Shown: positions 7,757 through 15,989, counted from the stretch's first letter. The stretch: DNA of 29,377 nucleotides from an uncultured Collinsella sp. (GCA_900757465.1 CAAENY010000101.1:1-29377), one strand, 5' to 3'. Numbers and translations are program-made. Notes: a model not told the origin generated them from the sequence alone.

Positions 7757-8629
7757 CTACAGGCGCTTGAGGATCACATAACGGTTGAGCTCGCCGCTGC
7801 GACCGTCGGCATGGAAGCGCTCAAGCTCGCGCACGGGGACCTCGCCGCTCTTGTAGAACGTACGGACGCCGCGCACCAGGTCGGTGATCTGCTGATCGTC
7901 AAAGTGATGGCAGTAGCGGTAGGCGTGGCGGTCGTTTTGCCAGCCAATGAGGTGGTCGCCGGCTTCAAACTGCGCGGAATCGTAACCCTCAAACGGCGGG
8001 GTGAGCTCGGCGCGGGCTTCGGCTCGAACGGCCTTGCGCGCCATGCGCTCGTCGTTCATAAACTCCCAAAAGCTGATGGCGATGATGCCGCCCGGGCGCG
8101 TTTGCCGCACCAGGGCGTCGAGCACGCGTACGCGGTACTCGCACGACGGCACGTGGTGCATAAAGCCAAAGCAGACCGAGATATCGGCGAGCGGGGCGTC
8201 GAAAAGCACGTCGGGCGTCTCGGCGGGGTTGAGCTTCATAAGGGCGTCAAGCACGTCGAGTTCCTGGAAGTGCAGGTTGGGAATGCGCAGGGCGTGGCCA
8301 TGTGCATCGATAGCCAAATCTTGACACGAGTCGACACCATAGAACTCAAACGGGCAACTGGCATCTGCCGAGGGGTTTGCGCCGTCGACGCCCTTGGCGG
8401 CAAGTGCGCCGCCGGCGGCAAAGTTCTCGAATCGCATATTGCCGCAGGCAAGATCGAAGACGCGGACGGGATGCTCGATCGTGGCGACGTCGAGCTGCCC
8501 GAGTGCGATATCCATGGTGCGCACCCAGCCGGGCCACGGGGCCTGGCGCGTATCGGAGAAGGAGGCAGAGTGCTCGCGATAGAACGTGTTGTTGAGCTGG
8601 ATGAGCGATGAGGCGAAATCGCGGTTCAC
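7757..8629 (-). CDS. Class I SAM-dependent methyltransferase
   Basis: A 290-aa protein with a Rossmann methyltransferase core. Motif I is VFDLACGNMRFENFA, an acidic YGVDSC follows, and DVLFDAPLADISVCFGFMHHV resembles the motif IV region of small-molecule methyltransferases. RPGGIIAISFWEFM matches motif VI. The start chosen is GTG at 8629, because AAGGAG sits 9 nt before it; an in-frame ATG at 8677 overlaps the likely -10 box and has no ribosome site. The N terminus (LIQLNNTFYREHSASFSDTR) is the conserved lead-in seen in several tRNA-wobble or unassigned methyltransferases. The substrate cannot be read from sequence. It may form a unit with trmB, 118 bp downstream. Confidence 0.85.
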   Translation of the reverse strand: MNRDFASSLIQLNNTFYREHSASFSDTRQAPWPGWVRTMDIALGQLDVATIEHPVRVFDLACGNMRFENFAAGGALAAKGVDGANPSADASCPFEFYGVDSCQDLAIDAHGHALRIPNLHFQELDVLDALMKLNPAETPDVLFDAPLADISVCFGFMHHVPSCEYRVRVLDALVRQTRPGGIIAISFWEFMNDERMARKAVRAEARAELTPPFEGYDSAQFEAGDHLIGWQNDRHAYRYCHHFDDQQITDLVRGVRTFYKSGEVPVRELERFHADGRSGELNRYVILKRL

Positions 8630-8675
8630 GGCGCGGAACTCCTTCCGTTGGCGGTGCGGAATTAACAGTACGACC

Positions 8676-8705
8676 ATACTACCGTTAACGCTGCAACGGG
8701 GACAA
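8676..8705 (-). promoter_or_regulatory. Candidate promoter of the methyltransferase gene
   Basis: On the minus strand, TTGTCC (8705-8700) and TAGTAT (8681-8676) are separated by 18 bp. Transcription would start near 8670 and give a leader of about 40 nt carrying AAGGAG. This supports the GTG start at 8629. Confidence 0.4.
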
Positions 8706-8761
8706 CCGAGCTAGGTGCCATTGCTTTGTTTGGACACATTTCCGCAGCTCATATGTACCCG

Positions 8762-8774
8762 CAACCGGCGGTTG
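8762..8774. promoter_or_regulatory. Palindrome CAACCGGCGGTTG, possible operator
   Basis: Two 6-bp arms with a single central base lie in the 267-bp divergent gap between the methyltransferase and the XRE regulator. The palindrome runs into TTGTCA (8772-8777), a -35-like hexamer, although no well-spaced -10 follows. A second palindrome, AAGGCGCCTT, is at 8838-8847. Either could be an autoregulatory site for the XRE protein. This is speculative. Confidence 0.3.
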
Positions 8775-8896
8775 TCAAAAATCTCACTAGAATAGGTGGC
8801 ATGCTTTTGGCGGTGGCGGATAGATTTTTAACTGTGCAAGGCGCCTTAAGAACAAAAGCGGTCCGGCGGCACGGCTGGCATCACATAGGAGGAACC

Positions 8897-9619
8897 ATGA
8901 ATGTAGAAACTGCGCAGCGGCTCGCCGACCTTCGCCGCAGCAAAGGCTTTAGTCAAGAAGGGCTGGCGCGAAAGCTGGGGCTGTCGCGCCAGGCGGTCAG
9001 TAAATGGGAGCGCGCGGAGAGTTCGCCCGATACCGAGAACCTGATCTCGCTTGCTAAGCTCTATGGCGTGAGCCTGGACGAGCTGCTCAATCCGAGCGAT
9101 GAGATCGAGGACGATATCGAGTTTGAGAACGAGGACCGCGCTCGTCAGCGCGAGGCCGAGGCGGCAGAGCGTGCACGCACCCATGAGGCGGCGGCACGAG
9201 CTACCGAGGCGGCGACACAGGCGAGTGACGCCGCCGCCAAGGCGGCGCAAGCGGCAAGCTGGAGTGCACAGGCTGCCAATGCGGCGACGGCTCAGGCGAC
9301 GAGTGGCGGCGTAGTGGGCTCGACTCCAGTGAAGGGCCCGTTCCAGTCGTTCCCGTATTGGGCCGTGTGTTGGCTGCTGTTCTTTTTGCTGATGTTCCCG
9401 TTTGGTGCCGGCCCCTTTGCCGCGCTGATCTTCTTTACGATTCCCATCTATCACTGGGTGGCACGTGCGCTCGATGGTGATTGGGCGCGCGGGGATATTC
9501 AGGTTGGTCCGGCACCGGTGGCGGTCAGGGCCCAGGGGAAGGATACTTCTGCGGAACCTGATGCTGACGTGGCTACCGCGGCCACCGCTGAGCCATGTGC
9601 CAAAGAAGGTGACGAATGA
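8897..9619 (+). CDS. Membrane-anchored XRE-family regulator
   Basis: A 240-aa protein. Residues about 3-62 are an XRE helix-turn-helix (LGLSRQAVSKWERAESSPDT), followed by YGVSLDELL. An acidic stretch (DEIEDDIEFENED) leads into an Ala/Glu/Gln-rich helical linker (about residues 80-140). Two closely spaced hydrophobic segments follow (about 155-185: AVCWLLFFLLMFPFGAG and AALIFFTIPIYHW), and then a short charged tail. It is therefore a one-component regulator tethered to the membrane. The ATG follows AGGAGG at 8887-8892; earlier in-frame starts lack one. It overlaps the next gene by 4 bp, so the two are translationally coupled. It may sense membrane state and act with the DUF4097 partner (inference). 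Confidence 0.9.
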   Translation: MNVETAQRLADLRRSKGFSQEGLARKLGLSRQAVSKWERAESSPDTENLISLAKLYGVSLDELLNPSDEIEDDIEFENEDRARQREAEAAERARTHEAAARATEAATQASDAAAKAAQAASWSAQAANAATAQATSGGVVGSTPVKGPFQSFPYWAVCWLLFFLLMFPFGAGPFAALIFFTIPIYHWVARALDGDWARGDIQVGPAPVAVRAQGKDTSAEPDADVATAATAEPCAKEGDE

Positions 9620-10515
9620 TGAGGCTTTCGCATGAATCCAAGCTGCGCCTGGGCGTCGGCATCGGAGCGTTTGTGCTCATCATCGGACTTGTCTTTGGCA
9701 TTTCGCGGGCTTTGATTCATTTTGATGGCCCGTGGGACCTCGACGATGTTGTATCCGGCTTGTCTGGTATGGACGATGCGGTTGACGAGGACGATCTTTT
9801 GGATGGCGGTAACTATTCCGCTCGGCCTCAGCAGCTTTCGAGCACGACTTTTGATGCCGATGAGTTCCGCTACCTCGATTTCGATATCAATGCGGCTTCG
9901 GTGGACGTCAAGGTTGTTGATGGCAACAAGGCTCGTGTTATCGAGCGGGGGTGCGTTGCCAAGGGTATGGATGCCTCCAAGGCCGCGACGCAAAACATCG
10001 CATCCGTCGAGGACTCGACGCTCAAGGTTTCCCAGTTTGGAAGTGATGACGATAAGGCAATCGATCGCTCAGTTACGGTCGAGCTGCCGCGCCGTGTTGC
10101 CGAACATCTGAAGGGAGTCAACGCGCACGTGGGCTCGGGTGATCTGCAGATTGTCGGTGTCATCTGTGACGGTTTCGACCTTTTCCTGGGTGCGGGAGAT
10201 GTAGAGTTTACGGGCAGCGTGACTGATGCGCTCAGCGCTGAGGTCGGTTCGGGCGATGTGACGTTCGAGCTCTACCAGGCGCCCGCGAAGTCGATGGACG
10301 TGAGTGTGGGCTCGGGTGATGTGGAGATGACGGTTCCGAACTCGACGGGCTTTAAGGCGAGCCTCACCTTGGGCAGCGGCGACTTCGAGAGCGATTTCCT
10401 TCCGCTTGGCTACGACGGCGAGACCATTTTGAATTTTGAATTCGATAACGGCGATAAGTCTGCTACGTATCGTTTTGAGGTCGGTTCGGGCGACATGTCG
10501 TTTGATCCAGAGTGA
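9616..10515 (+). CDS. DUF4097 beta-strand-repeat protein, membrane anchored
   Basis: A 299-aa protein with one N-terminal transmembrane segment (GVGIGAFVLIIGLVFGISRAL, about residues 12-32). An outward domain follows, built of repeated strands. Six near-repeats with a GSGD or GAGD turn are visible: VGSGDLQIV, LGAGDVEFT, VGSGDVTFE, VGSGDVEMT, LGSGDFESD and VGSGDMSFD. This is the DUF4097 beta-solenoid pattern, also seen next to envelope-stress regulators. The start overlaps the XRE stop (ATGA), and a second ATG at 9619 is also possible. The pair XRE-TM/DUF4097 suggests a sensor or effector of envelope stress. The function of this member is unproven. A hairpin terminator follows at 10561-10600. 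Confidence 0.88.
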   Translation: MMRLSHESKLRLGVGIGAFVLIIGLVFGISRALIHFDGPWDLDDVVSGLSGMDDAVDEDDLLDGGNYSARPQQLSSTTFDADEFRYLDFDINAASVDVKVVDGNKARVIERGCVAKGMDASKAATQNIASVEDSTLKVSQFGSDDDKAIDRSVTVELPRRVAEHLKGVNAHVGSGDLQIVGVICDGFDLFLGAGDVEFTGSVTDALSAEVGSGDVTFELYQAPAKSMDVSVGSGDVEMTVPNSTGFKASLTLGSGDFESDFLPLGYDGETILNFEFDNGDKSATYRFEVGSGDMSFDPE

Positions 10516-10560
10516 CATGCGGTTTTCGGAGATCGGTACATATAGGCATGCTCTTTGATG

Positions 10561-10600
10561 GAGGCGCCGGGGCCGTGGTCGGCTTCGGCGCCTTTGCCTT
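10561..10600 (+). terminator. Intrinsic terminator after the DUF4097 gene
   Basis: GGCGCCGGGGCCG (10563-10575) pairs with CGGCTTCGGCGCC (10580-10592) over 13 positions, with two G-T wobbles, around the loop TGGT. It is followed by TTTGCCTTT. It ends only about 20 bp before the Elp3 start codon. Confidence 0.65.
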
Positions 10601-10606
10601 TACAAT
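10601..10606 (+). promoter_or_regulatory. Candidate -10 box giving a leaderless elp3 transcript
   Basis: TACAAT ends 7 bp before the ATG at 10614. If it is a true -10 box, transcription would begin at or next to the start codon. The -35 region is poor and overlaps the terminator stem. No spaced ribosome site exists in front of 10614. Confidence 0.3.
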
Positions 10607-10613
10607 GGGGGGC

Positions 10614-12521
10614 ATGGAACAGATTATCTTGAACATACTCGAGGCTCTGCGTCGCGGCGAGACCGTGGACGACAAAGCGCTCGTCAAATTGATACATGCC
10701 GAGGCGCGCCGTGAGGGTGCCGACAAACGCGATTTGGCCAAGCGCCGTTTGCTGCCGTTCTACCAGCGGGTTAAACGTGAGGAGCCGGCTCGGTGGGCTG
10801 CGTGGAATGTCGATTCCGATCTGGAACGTCAACTGCTGCAGGTGCTGCGTATGAAGCCGCGCCGAACGGCCTCGGGCGTGGCGACCATTACCGTCATCAC
10901 CAAGCCCTGGCCGTGCTCGGGCGATTGCCTGTTTTGTCCCAACGATCTGCGCATGCCCAAGAGCTATCTGCACGCCGAGCCGGCGTGCGCCCGTGCGGAG
11001 CAAAACTGCTTCGACCCGTATCTGCAGGTGAGTGCCCGTTTGACGGCGCTTTCGCAGATGGGGCACGCAACCGATAAGATCGAGCTCATCGTGCTCGGCG
11101 GTACCTGGAGCGACTATCCGCAAGGGTATCAGACGTGGTTTATGTCGGAGCTTTTCCGTGCGCTGAACGATGACGCCGTTGCTGGTGTGGCGGCTAACCC
11201 CATGTTGGCGCGTCCGGGCATCAGCCGTGCCGAGGCGGGGCGCCTGCTCGATGACGCTCCCGCCGATGCCCTGCCGCCGGTGGTGGCGGAGCGTCGCGAG
11301 CGCTATCGGGCCGCCGGCATTGCGACCGACGAGGCCGAGCTTACGAGCGGTGTTGCCGGCGAACAGGAGTGTGTGGATGCTGCCGTGGGCGGCTACAGCC
11401 GTGCGGTGCGTCGGCTGTACGGCCCTGGTACGCCGTGGGGTGAGGTTGCCGAGTGGCAGACAGCAACGATGGAGGAGCTTGAGCGCCAGCAGCGCATCAA
11501 CGAGACGGCGAAGCATCGCGTGGTGGGACTCGTTATTGAGACACGCCCCGATGCCGTGACGCCACAGGCGCTCACGCTCATTCGTCGCCTGGGCTGCACC
11601 AAGATTCAGATGGGCATCCAAAGCCTTGACCAGCACCTGCTCGATATCAACGAGCGTCGCATTTCGGTGGCGCAGATTGAACGGGCGTTTTCGCTTGCGC
11701 GCCTGTTTGGCTTTAAGATCCACGCGCATTTTATGCTTAACTTGCTGGGCGCCGCGCCCGAGGGGGACAAGCTCGACTACGAACACTTTATGACCGAGGG
11801 CGCCTTTATGCCCGACGAGGTCAAGGTCTATCCGTGTGCGCTCATCGAGGGCTCGCGTCTGGTGGGCTGCTATGAGCGCGGCGAGTGGCGTCCCTATACC
11901 GAGGAAGAGCTGCTCGATGTGCTGGCCGACGACATCGTGGTGACGCCGGCGTTCTGCCGTATCAGTCGCATGATCCGCGACTTTAGTTCCGACGACATTA
12001 TGGTGGGCAACAAGAAACCCAACCTGCGTCAGCTCGTTGAGAACCGCCTAGCTGCTCGGGGTGACGGTGCGACGGTGCGCGAGATTCGCTATCGCGAGAT
12101 CAGCACGGCGGGCGCCGACTTGGATGAGCTGACCCTTGACGAGGAGGTGGCGTACGAGACGCCGGTGACGCACGAGCGCTTTTTGCAGTGGGTGACGCCG
12201 CAGGGCAAGATCGCGGGCTTTTTGCGGTTGTCGCTGCCCGACCATTCGTTTGTTGCCGCGCATGCGGACGAGTTGCCGACGACGCCGGACGAGGCGATGA
12301 TTCGCGAGGTGCACGTGTATGGCATGGCGGCACGCGTTGGTGATCAGGGCCAGGCGGCCCAGCACCATGGACTGGGTCGGTCGCTGGTGGAGCGTGCATG
12401 CCATATTGCTCGGGACGCGGGCTATACGCACATCAACGTGATCAGCGCAATTGGTACGCGCGAGTACTATCGTCACCTGGGTTTTTGCGACCATGGTCTC
12501 TATCTGCAAAAGGAGCTCTAG
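10614..12521 (+). CDS. elp3: Elp3-type tRNA U34 modification radical SAM/GNAT enzyme
   Basis: A 635-aa protein with a radical SAM domain followed by a GNAT acetyltransferase domain, the architecture of Elp3, which makes the cm5U precursor at tRNA wobble uridines. The iron-sulfur motif is C101-x3-C105-x2-C108 (CSGDCLFCPN), then MPKSYLHAEPACARAEQN and DPYLQVSARL. Later come IETRPD, IQMGIQSLD and KIHAHFMLNLLGA. The GNAT part shows QHHGLGRSLVERA and INVISAIGTREYYRHLGF. The CPN rather than CPGG form fits the bacterial branch. The start is uncertain: ATG at 10614 fits the family N terminus but lacks a spaced ribosome site, and an in-frame ATG at 10605 and GTG at 10512 lie upstream. The SpeE-like gene follows with no gap. 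Confidence 0.93.
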   Translation: MEQIILNILEALRRGETVDDKALVKLIHAEARREGADKRDLAKRRLLPFYQRVKREEPARWAAWNVDSDLERQLLQVLRMKPRRTASGVATITVITKPWPCSGDCLFCPNDLRMPKSYLHAEPACARAEQNCFDPYLQVSARLTALSQMGHATDKIELIVLGGTWSDYPQGYQTWFMSELFRALNDDAVAGVAANPMLARPGISRAEAGRLLDDAPADALPPVVAERRERYRAAGIATDEAELTSGVAGEQECVDAAVGGYSRAVRRLYGPGTPWGEVAEWQTATMEELERQQRINETAKHRVVGLVIETRPDAVTPQALTLIRRLGCTKIQMGIQSLDQHLLDINERRISVAQIERAFSLARLFGFKIHAHFMLNLLGAAPEGDKLDYEHFMTEGAFMPDEVKVYPCALIEGSRLVGCYERGEWRPYTEEELLDVLADDIVVTPAFCRISRMIRDFSSDDIMVGNKKPNLRQLVENRLAARGDGATVREIRYREISTAGADLDELTLDEEVAYETPVTHERFLQWVTPQGKIAGFLRLSLPDHSFVAAHADELPTTPDEAMIREVHVYGMAARVGDQGQAAQHHGLGRSLVERACHIARDAGYTHINVISAIGTREYYRHLGFCDHGLYLQKEL

Positions 12522-13400
12522 ATGAACAAGCCAAGTGTTTCTGCCGGCGTCGTTGCCGGCGTTGCCCTGGGAGCCGCGGCGCTTGGCGCAGCCGCCGTCG
12601 CTGTTCGCGCTGCCTGTTTGCAGGTCGCGCGTACCCGCAACGGGCTGGCGCGTGTGAAGCGTGTGCACGACGAGAGCGGTGACGAGGTCCGCGTGCTCGT
12701 GCAGGGCGGCGTCTACCAAAGCGCGAGTTACGTTGGTGAGCGCTGGGCGGAGCCCGTCTTTGCGTACTATCGCGCGTTTGACGACGTGTTTGAGGCCGAG
12801 GATGCGATGCGCGACGCTTATGGTCACGGTATCGACCGCATGCTGATGTTGGGCGGCGGCGGGTTTGCCTATCCTAAATTCGCCCTGATGTCGCACGAGG
12901 GCTTGCGCATGGACGTCATCGAGTATGACGGAGAGATTACGCGCCTGGCGCGCCGCTGGTTTTACCTAGACGAGCTGGAGCGCGCGGCGGGCGATCGCCT
13001 GCGGGTGATAACCGCTGAGGCTCGCTCGTATCTGGGTGTGACGAGCGTGGGCCATCGTCGCTACGACGTGGTCGTGAGCGATTGCTTTGGCGGTGCCGAG
13101 CCCGTGCGCGAGCTGGCGACCGTTGAAGCGCTGCGTCTGGTGCGGGGCTGCCTGAACCCCGGGGGTATCTACGTGGCCAATATCGTGAGCGCAAACGAGG
13201 GGAGCGATGTGACGTTCCTGCGCGACTGCGCTGCCACGGCACTCGAGGTATTCGTCCACGCCTGGGTGGTCCCATGTGGCGATGCGAAGTTTGGCGGCGA
13301 GGAAAACTACCTGCTCATCGCCAGCGACGGCAACTACGCCTTTGCCGAAGCCGTGCCCTTCGACACCGACTTCCTCGGCACCGTCCTTCACGACAAATAA
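12522..13400 (+). CDS. SpeE-like (aminopropyltransferase-fold) protein, membrane anchored
   Basis: A 292-aa protein whose core matches the spermidine synthase fold. It has RVLVQGGVYQSASYV, the nucleotide loop MLGGGGFAYPKFAL, the acidic strand MDVIEYD, and DVVVSDCFGGAEPV in the catalytic-loop position, followed by LNPGGIYVANIVS. Before it is an Ala/Gly/Val-rich hydrophobic segment (residues about 8-32) resembling a signal anchor, which true cytosolic SpeE lacks. Many such 'fused or membrane SpeE-like' proteins have no proven polyamine activity, so it may be a methyltransferase-fold protein of other function. The ATG directly follows the elp3 stop (TAG-ATG), implying coupling. It is convergent with the helicase gene, with only 26 bp between them. 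Confidence 0.8.
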   Translation: MNKPSVSAGVVAGVALGAAALGAAAVAVRAACLQVARTRNGLARVKRVHDESGDEVRVLVQGGVYQSASYVGERWAEPVFAYYRAFDDVFEAEDAMRDAYGHGIDRMLMLGGGGFAYPKFALMSHEGLRMDVIEYDGEITRLARRWFYLDELERAAGDRLRVITAEARSYLGVTSVGHRRYDVVVSDCFGGAEPVRELATVEALRLVRGCLNPGGIYVANIVSANEGSDVTFLRDCAATALEVFVHAWVVPCGDAKFGGEENYLLIASDGNYAFAEAVPFDTDFLGTVLHDK

Positions 13401-13426
13401 GTTTCCCCGTCCCAAAAAGACTGGTC

Positions 13427-15871
13427 TTAGGCGTGGTCGCGCCAGCCGAGAACGCGCTGCTTCATGCCTTCGATGTCGAGCACGCCTTCGGCAAAGCCCT
13501 TGCGCACGAGCTCTTCGGGAACGAACTCATCGTAACGATCAAAATAAGGCACCTCGCCGGGATAGACGAGCTCGATGGGATCGAAGTCCTTCTCGGCCTC
13601 GGCGGCGAGCACCTCAAAGAACGTCTCCTCATCGGCCTTCATCTTAAACTGCATAAAGTACGGGCGTGATGGGTCGAGTCCGCGAAGGCCCAGCTCAGCG
13701 GCACATTTAATCTTGAGCATGCGCTCGAGCGCCAAAAAGGCGTAGCTGCCCAGCCAGGGGAAGAGCACCCAGGTATCGCCGCCCAGGTTGATGAGCGGCT
13801 TAGTTCCCGCGCCCGAAAGCTTGGCCGTATGACGAGCCTGCGCTAAGCGGGCCCGTGCGTTACCCATGAGGTACGGATATGTCGCGTGCTCGTTGAGCGC
13901 CTTGCGCATGCGCTCGAGTACGTGTGTATTGATGTCGCCGGGGCAGTCGCCAAAGTAGGCCGGCACCCGGCCCTTGACCTGCGTGGCAAAGACAGTGTGG
14001 CGCTTCCAGTCCACTTCCTCGACAATCCAGCAGTGTCCGGCGATGGCGATGCGCTCACCGGGCGGGGGCGGATTAACAATCGTGCCCAGCTCGGCCGATT
14101 CGCTCCGGACGGTAAACTCCTCGTTTTCCTGGAACACGGCGTAGAACTTAAAGTTGTTGATGACGCGCTCGCCCGCGAGACCCACGATGAGCCCGCCACC
14201 TTCGGTGACCTGGATATGGTCGATCTTAATGAGGTGACGTAGCAGCACACGGTAATCGTCTGCCGAGATACGGTGGAAATAGCTGAGCGTGAGCACGCGC
14301 TGGGCAAGTTCGGCCGGCGTGAGCTCGCCGGTGCTGGCGAGGGTCGACATAGTCTGGTGATAGAGCAGGCTGTAGGGGAGTCGATCGAGCTCGGGCGGCT
14401 CGACCCACTTTTCCTCGCGATAGAGTTGTACGAGCGCGATACCCTGCAGGAGCTTCCAGGGAATGGTTTCGGGCATCATCGTGCGCGGCTCGGGTTCTTC
14501 CTCGCGCATGACAAACCACATCTCGGGCGGAAGGTCGCGGCGTCCCGTGCGCCCCATGCGCTGCAAAAAGGAGCTGACGGTAAACGGCGCGTCAATCTGG
14601 AAGGCGCGCTCCAGGCGGCCGATATCGATACCGAGCTCCAGCGTAGAGGTGGTGACGGTTGTCTGCGCCTGCTCCTCGTCGCGCATGAGCTCCTCGGCCG
14701 TCTCGCGCAGCGATGCCGAAAGGTTGCCGTGATGGATTAGAAAGCGGTCGGGCTCGTGTCGACTTTCGCAGTAGCTGCGCAGCATGGAGCACACGGCCTC
14801 TGCCTCCTCGCGCGAGTTGGCAAAGACCAGGCACTTGCGGCCGCGCGTATGCTCAAAGATATAGCCCATACCGGGGTCGGCGTTGTCGGGCGCCGTGTCG
14901 GTGGGGTTGAGAAGCGCCTGCTCGGTCGCTCGTGGGATGTCGACTTCGCCCTCGGGGGCCGAGGAAGTGCGACGGTCTTTGGGAGCGGCCTTGCCCCGTG
15001 CCCGCTCACGACGTTGACGGCGCTCCTCTTGTGTGAGCTGCCCGCTGTGACGCATGTCTTGGGCGCCGGCGGGCAGTGCCGTGGGCGCCACCGCCTCGAT
15101 GCGCTCGCATGCGAGCACTTCGGCTTCCTGCGGACCTGTGCCTACGAATCCCCGCTGCTGTGCCTGGGGACCCGAGTTGTAGAAGTGCTCCATGGAGATA
15201 CGCCACACGCGACGCGGTTCCTCAAAACGGGGGATAACGCAGTCGCGTCCCGTTCCCTGCGAGAGAAAGGCACCCGTGCGCTCGGGGTCGCCGATGGTGG
15301 CCGAAAGGCCAATGCGGCGGGGCTGCACGCCTGCCATGCGCGAGAGGCGCTCGATAAGACAGAGCGTCTGCCCGCCGCGGTCGCCGCGCATGAGCGAATG
15401 AACCTCGTCGATGACGACGTAGCGCAGGTCGCAAAACATGCGGGGGATCGCCATGTGCTTATGGATCAGGAGCGCCTCGAGCGATTCGGGCGTAATCTGA
15501 AGGATACCGCTCGGCTTTTTGATGAGCTTAGCCTTGTGTGACTGCGAGACATCGCCATGCCAGTGCCAGACGGGGATATCGGCTTCTTCGCACAGGTCGT
15601 TGAGGCGGACGAATTGGTCGTTGATGAGCGCCTTGAGGGGGCCAATGTAGAGGGCGCCTACGCTTGCGGGCGGGTTCTCCCAAAACTCGGTCAGGATGGG
15701 AAAAAAGGCTGCCTCGGTTTTGCCGGAAGCCGTGGATGCCGTCAGGAGCACATTGTCCTGCGAGTTAAAGATGGCATCTGCCGCCGCAACCTGGATGGAG
15801 CGCAGGCTCTCCCAATCGTGGGAGTAGATGAAGTCTTGGATAAACGGGGCGTAGCGGTCAAAGGCGTTCAC
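13427..15871 (-). CDS. Lhr/BrxHI-like DEAD/DEAH helicase
   Basis: An 814-aa superfamily II helicase. Walker A is STASGKTEAA (K51-T52), DEVH appears in VVIDEVHSLMRGDRGGQ, motif III is SATIGDPERTG, and motifs V and VI are STLELGIDIGRLERA and QRMGRTGRRD. The spacing and GDRGGQ match Lhr-type helicases, including BrxHI of type 2 BREX loci. The central region (about 260-320) is a charged insertion. GTG at 15871 was chosen because AAAGGAGG precedes it by a short spacer. It is the third gene of a cassette with a BrxD-like ATPase and a TerB-domain protein. A 116-bp gap with a hairpin separates it from the ATPase. Likely role: ATP-driven nucleic-acid unwinding or translocation in defence or DNA processing (inference). 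Confidence 0.88.
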   Translation of the reverse strand: MNAFDRYAPFIQDFIYSHDWESLRSIQVAAADAIFNSQDNVLLTASTASGKTEAAFFPILTEFWENPPASVGALYIGPLKALINDQFVRLNDLCEEADIPVWHWHGDVSQSHKAKLIKKPSGILQITPESLEALLIHKHMAIPRMFCDLRYVVIDEVHSLMRGDRGGQTLCLIERLSRMAGVQPRRIGLSATIGDPERTGAFLSQGTGRDCVIPRFEEPRRVWRISMEHFYNSGPQAQQRGFVGTGPQEAEVLACERIEAVAPTALPAGAQDMRHSGQLTQEERRQRRERARGKAAPKDRRTSSAPEGEVDIPRATEQALLNPTDTAPDNADPGMGYIFEHTRGRKCLVFANSREEAEAVCSMLRSYCESRHEPDRFLIHHGNLSASLRETAEELMRDEEQAQTTVTTSTLELGIDIGRLERAFQIDAPFTVSSFLQRMGRTGRRDLPPEMWFVMREEEPEPRTMMPETIPWKLLQGIALVQLYREEKWVEPPELDRLPYSLLYHQTMSTLASTGELTPAELAQRVLTLSYFHRISADDYRVLLRHLIKIDHIQVTEGGGLIVGLAGERVINNFKFYAVFQENEEFTVRSESAELGTIVNPPPPGERIAIAGHCWIVEEVDWKRHTVFATQVKGRVPAYFGDCPGDINTHVLERMRKALNEHATYPYLMGNARARLAQARHTAKLSGAGTKPLINLGGDTWVLFPWLGSYAFLALERMLKIKCAAELGLRGLDPSRPYFMQFKMKADEETFFEVLAAEAEKDFDPIELVYPGEVPYFDRYDEFVPEELVRKGFAEGVLDIEGMKQRVLGWRDHA

Positions 15872-15952
15872 GAGGCCTCCTTTCAAAAGCGAATCTCTCA
15901 ACGCGGCGGGCAGTGGCTTGCTGCATTACCGCTTCAACGTTTGCCCAGATAA

Positions 15953-15989
15953 AACCTACCAAAATAAACCTGTCCCTTTTTGGTAGGTT
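15953..15989 (-). repeat. REP-like hairpin with GGGACAGG core, copy 2
   Basis: Perfect 12-bp arms (15953-15964 and 15978-15989; on the minus strand AACCTACCAAAA and TTTTGGTAGGTT) enclose a 13-nt loop containing GGGACAGG on the minus strand. It overlaps the stop codon of the BrxD-like gene and lies upstream of the helicase. On the minus strand it is followed by TTTTAT and might attenuate transcription into the helicase gene. Confidence 0.65.

Noticed and set aside
7724..8611. A 295-codon plus-strand frame opposite the class I methyltransferase
   Set aside because: The methyltransferase on the other strand has clear motifs and a strong ribosome site; this frame has neither.
10410..11786. A 458-codon minus-strand open frame opposite elp3
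   Set aside because: It is antisense to a clearly recognised gene in GC-rich DNA, where long antisense frames are expected. It shows no domain and has a low-complexity basic composition.
12048..12896. A 282-codon minus-strand frame spanning the elp3 and SpeE-like genes
   Set aside because: It crosses two real genes on the opposite strand and has no ribosome site or domain.
13401..13426. A possible terminator or third GGGACAGG-like repeat (CCCCGTCCC, AAGACTGGTCTT)
   Set aside because: The symmetry leaves no usable loop, and the core matches only in part.
14756..15541. A 261-codon plus-strand frame opposite the Lhr-like helicase
   Set aside because: It is antisense to helicase motifs and has no recognisable domain.
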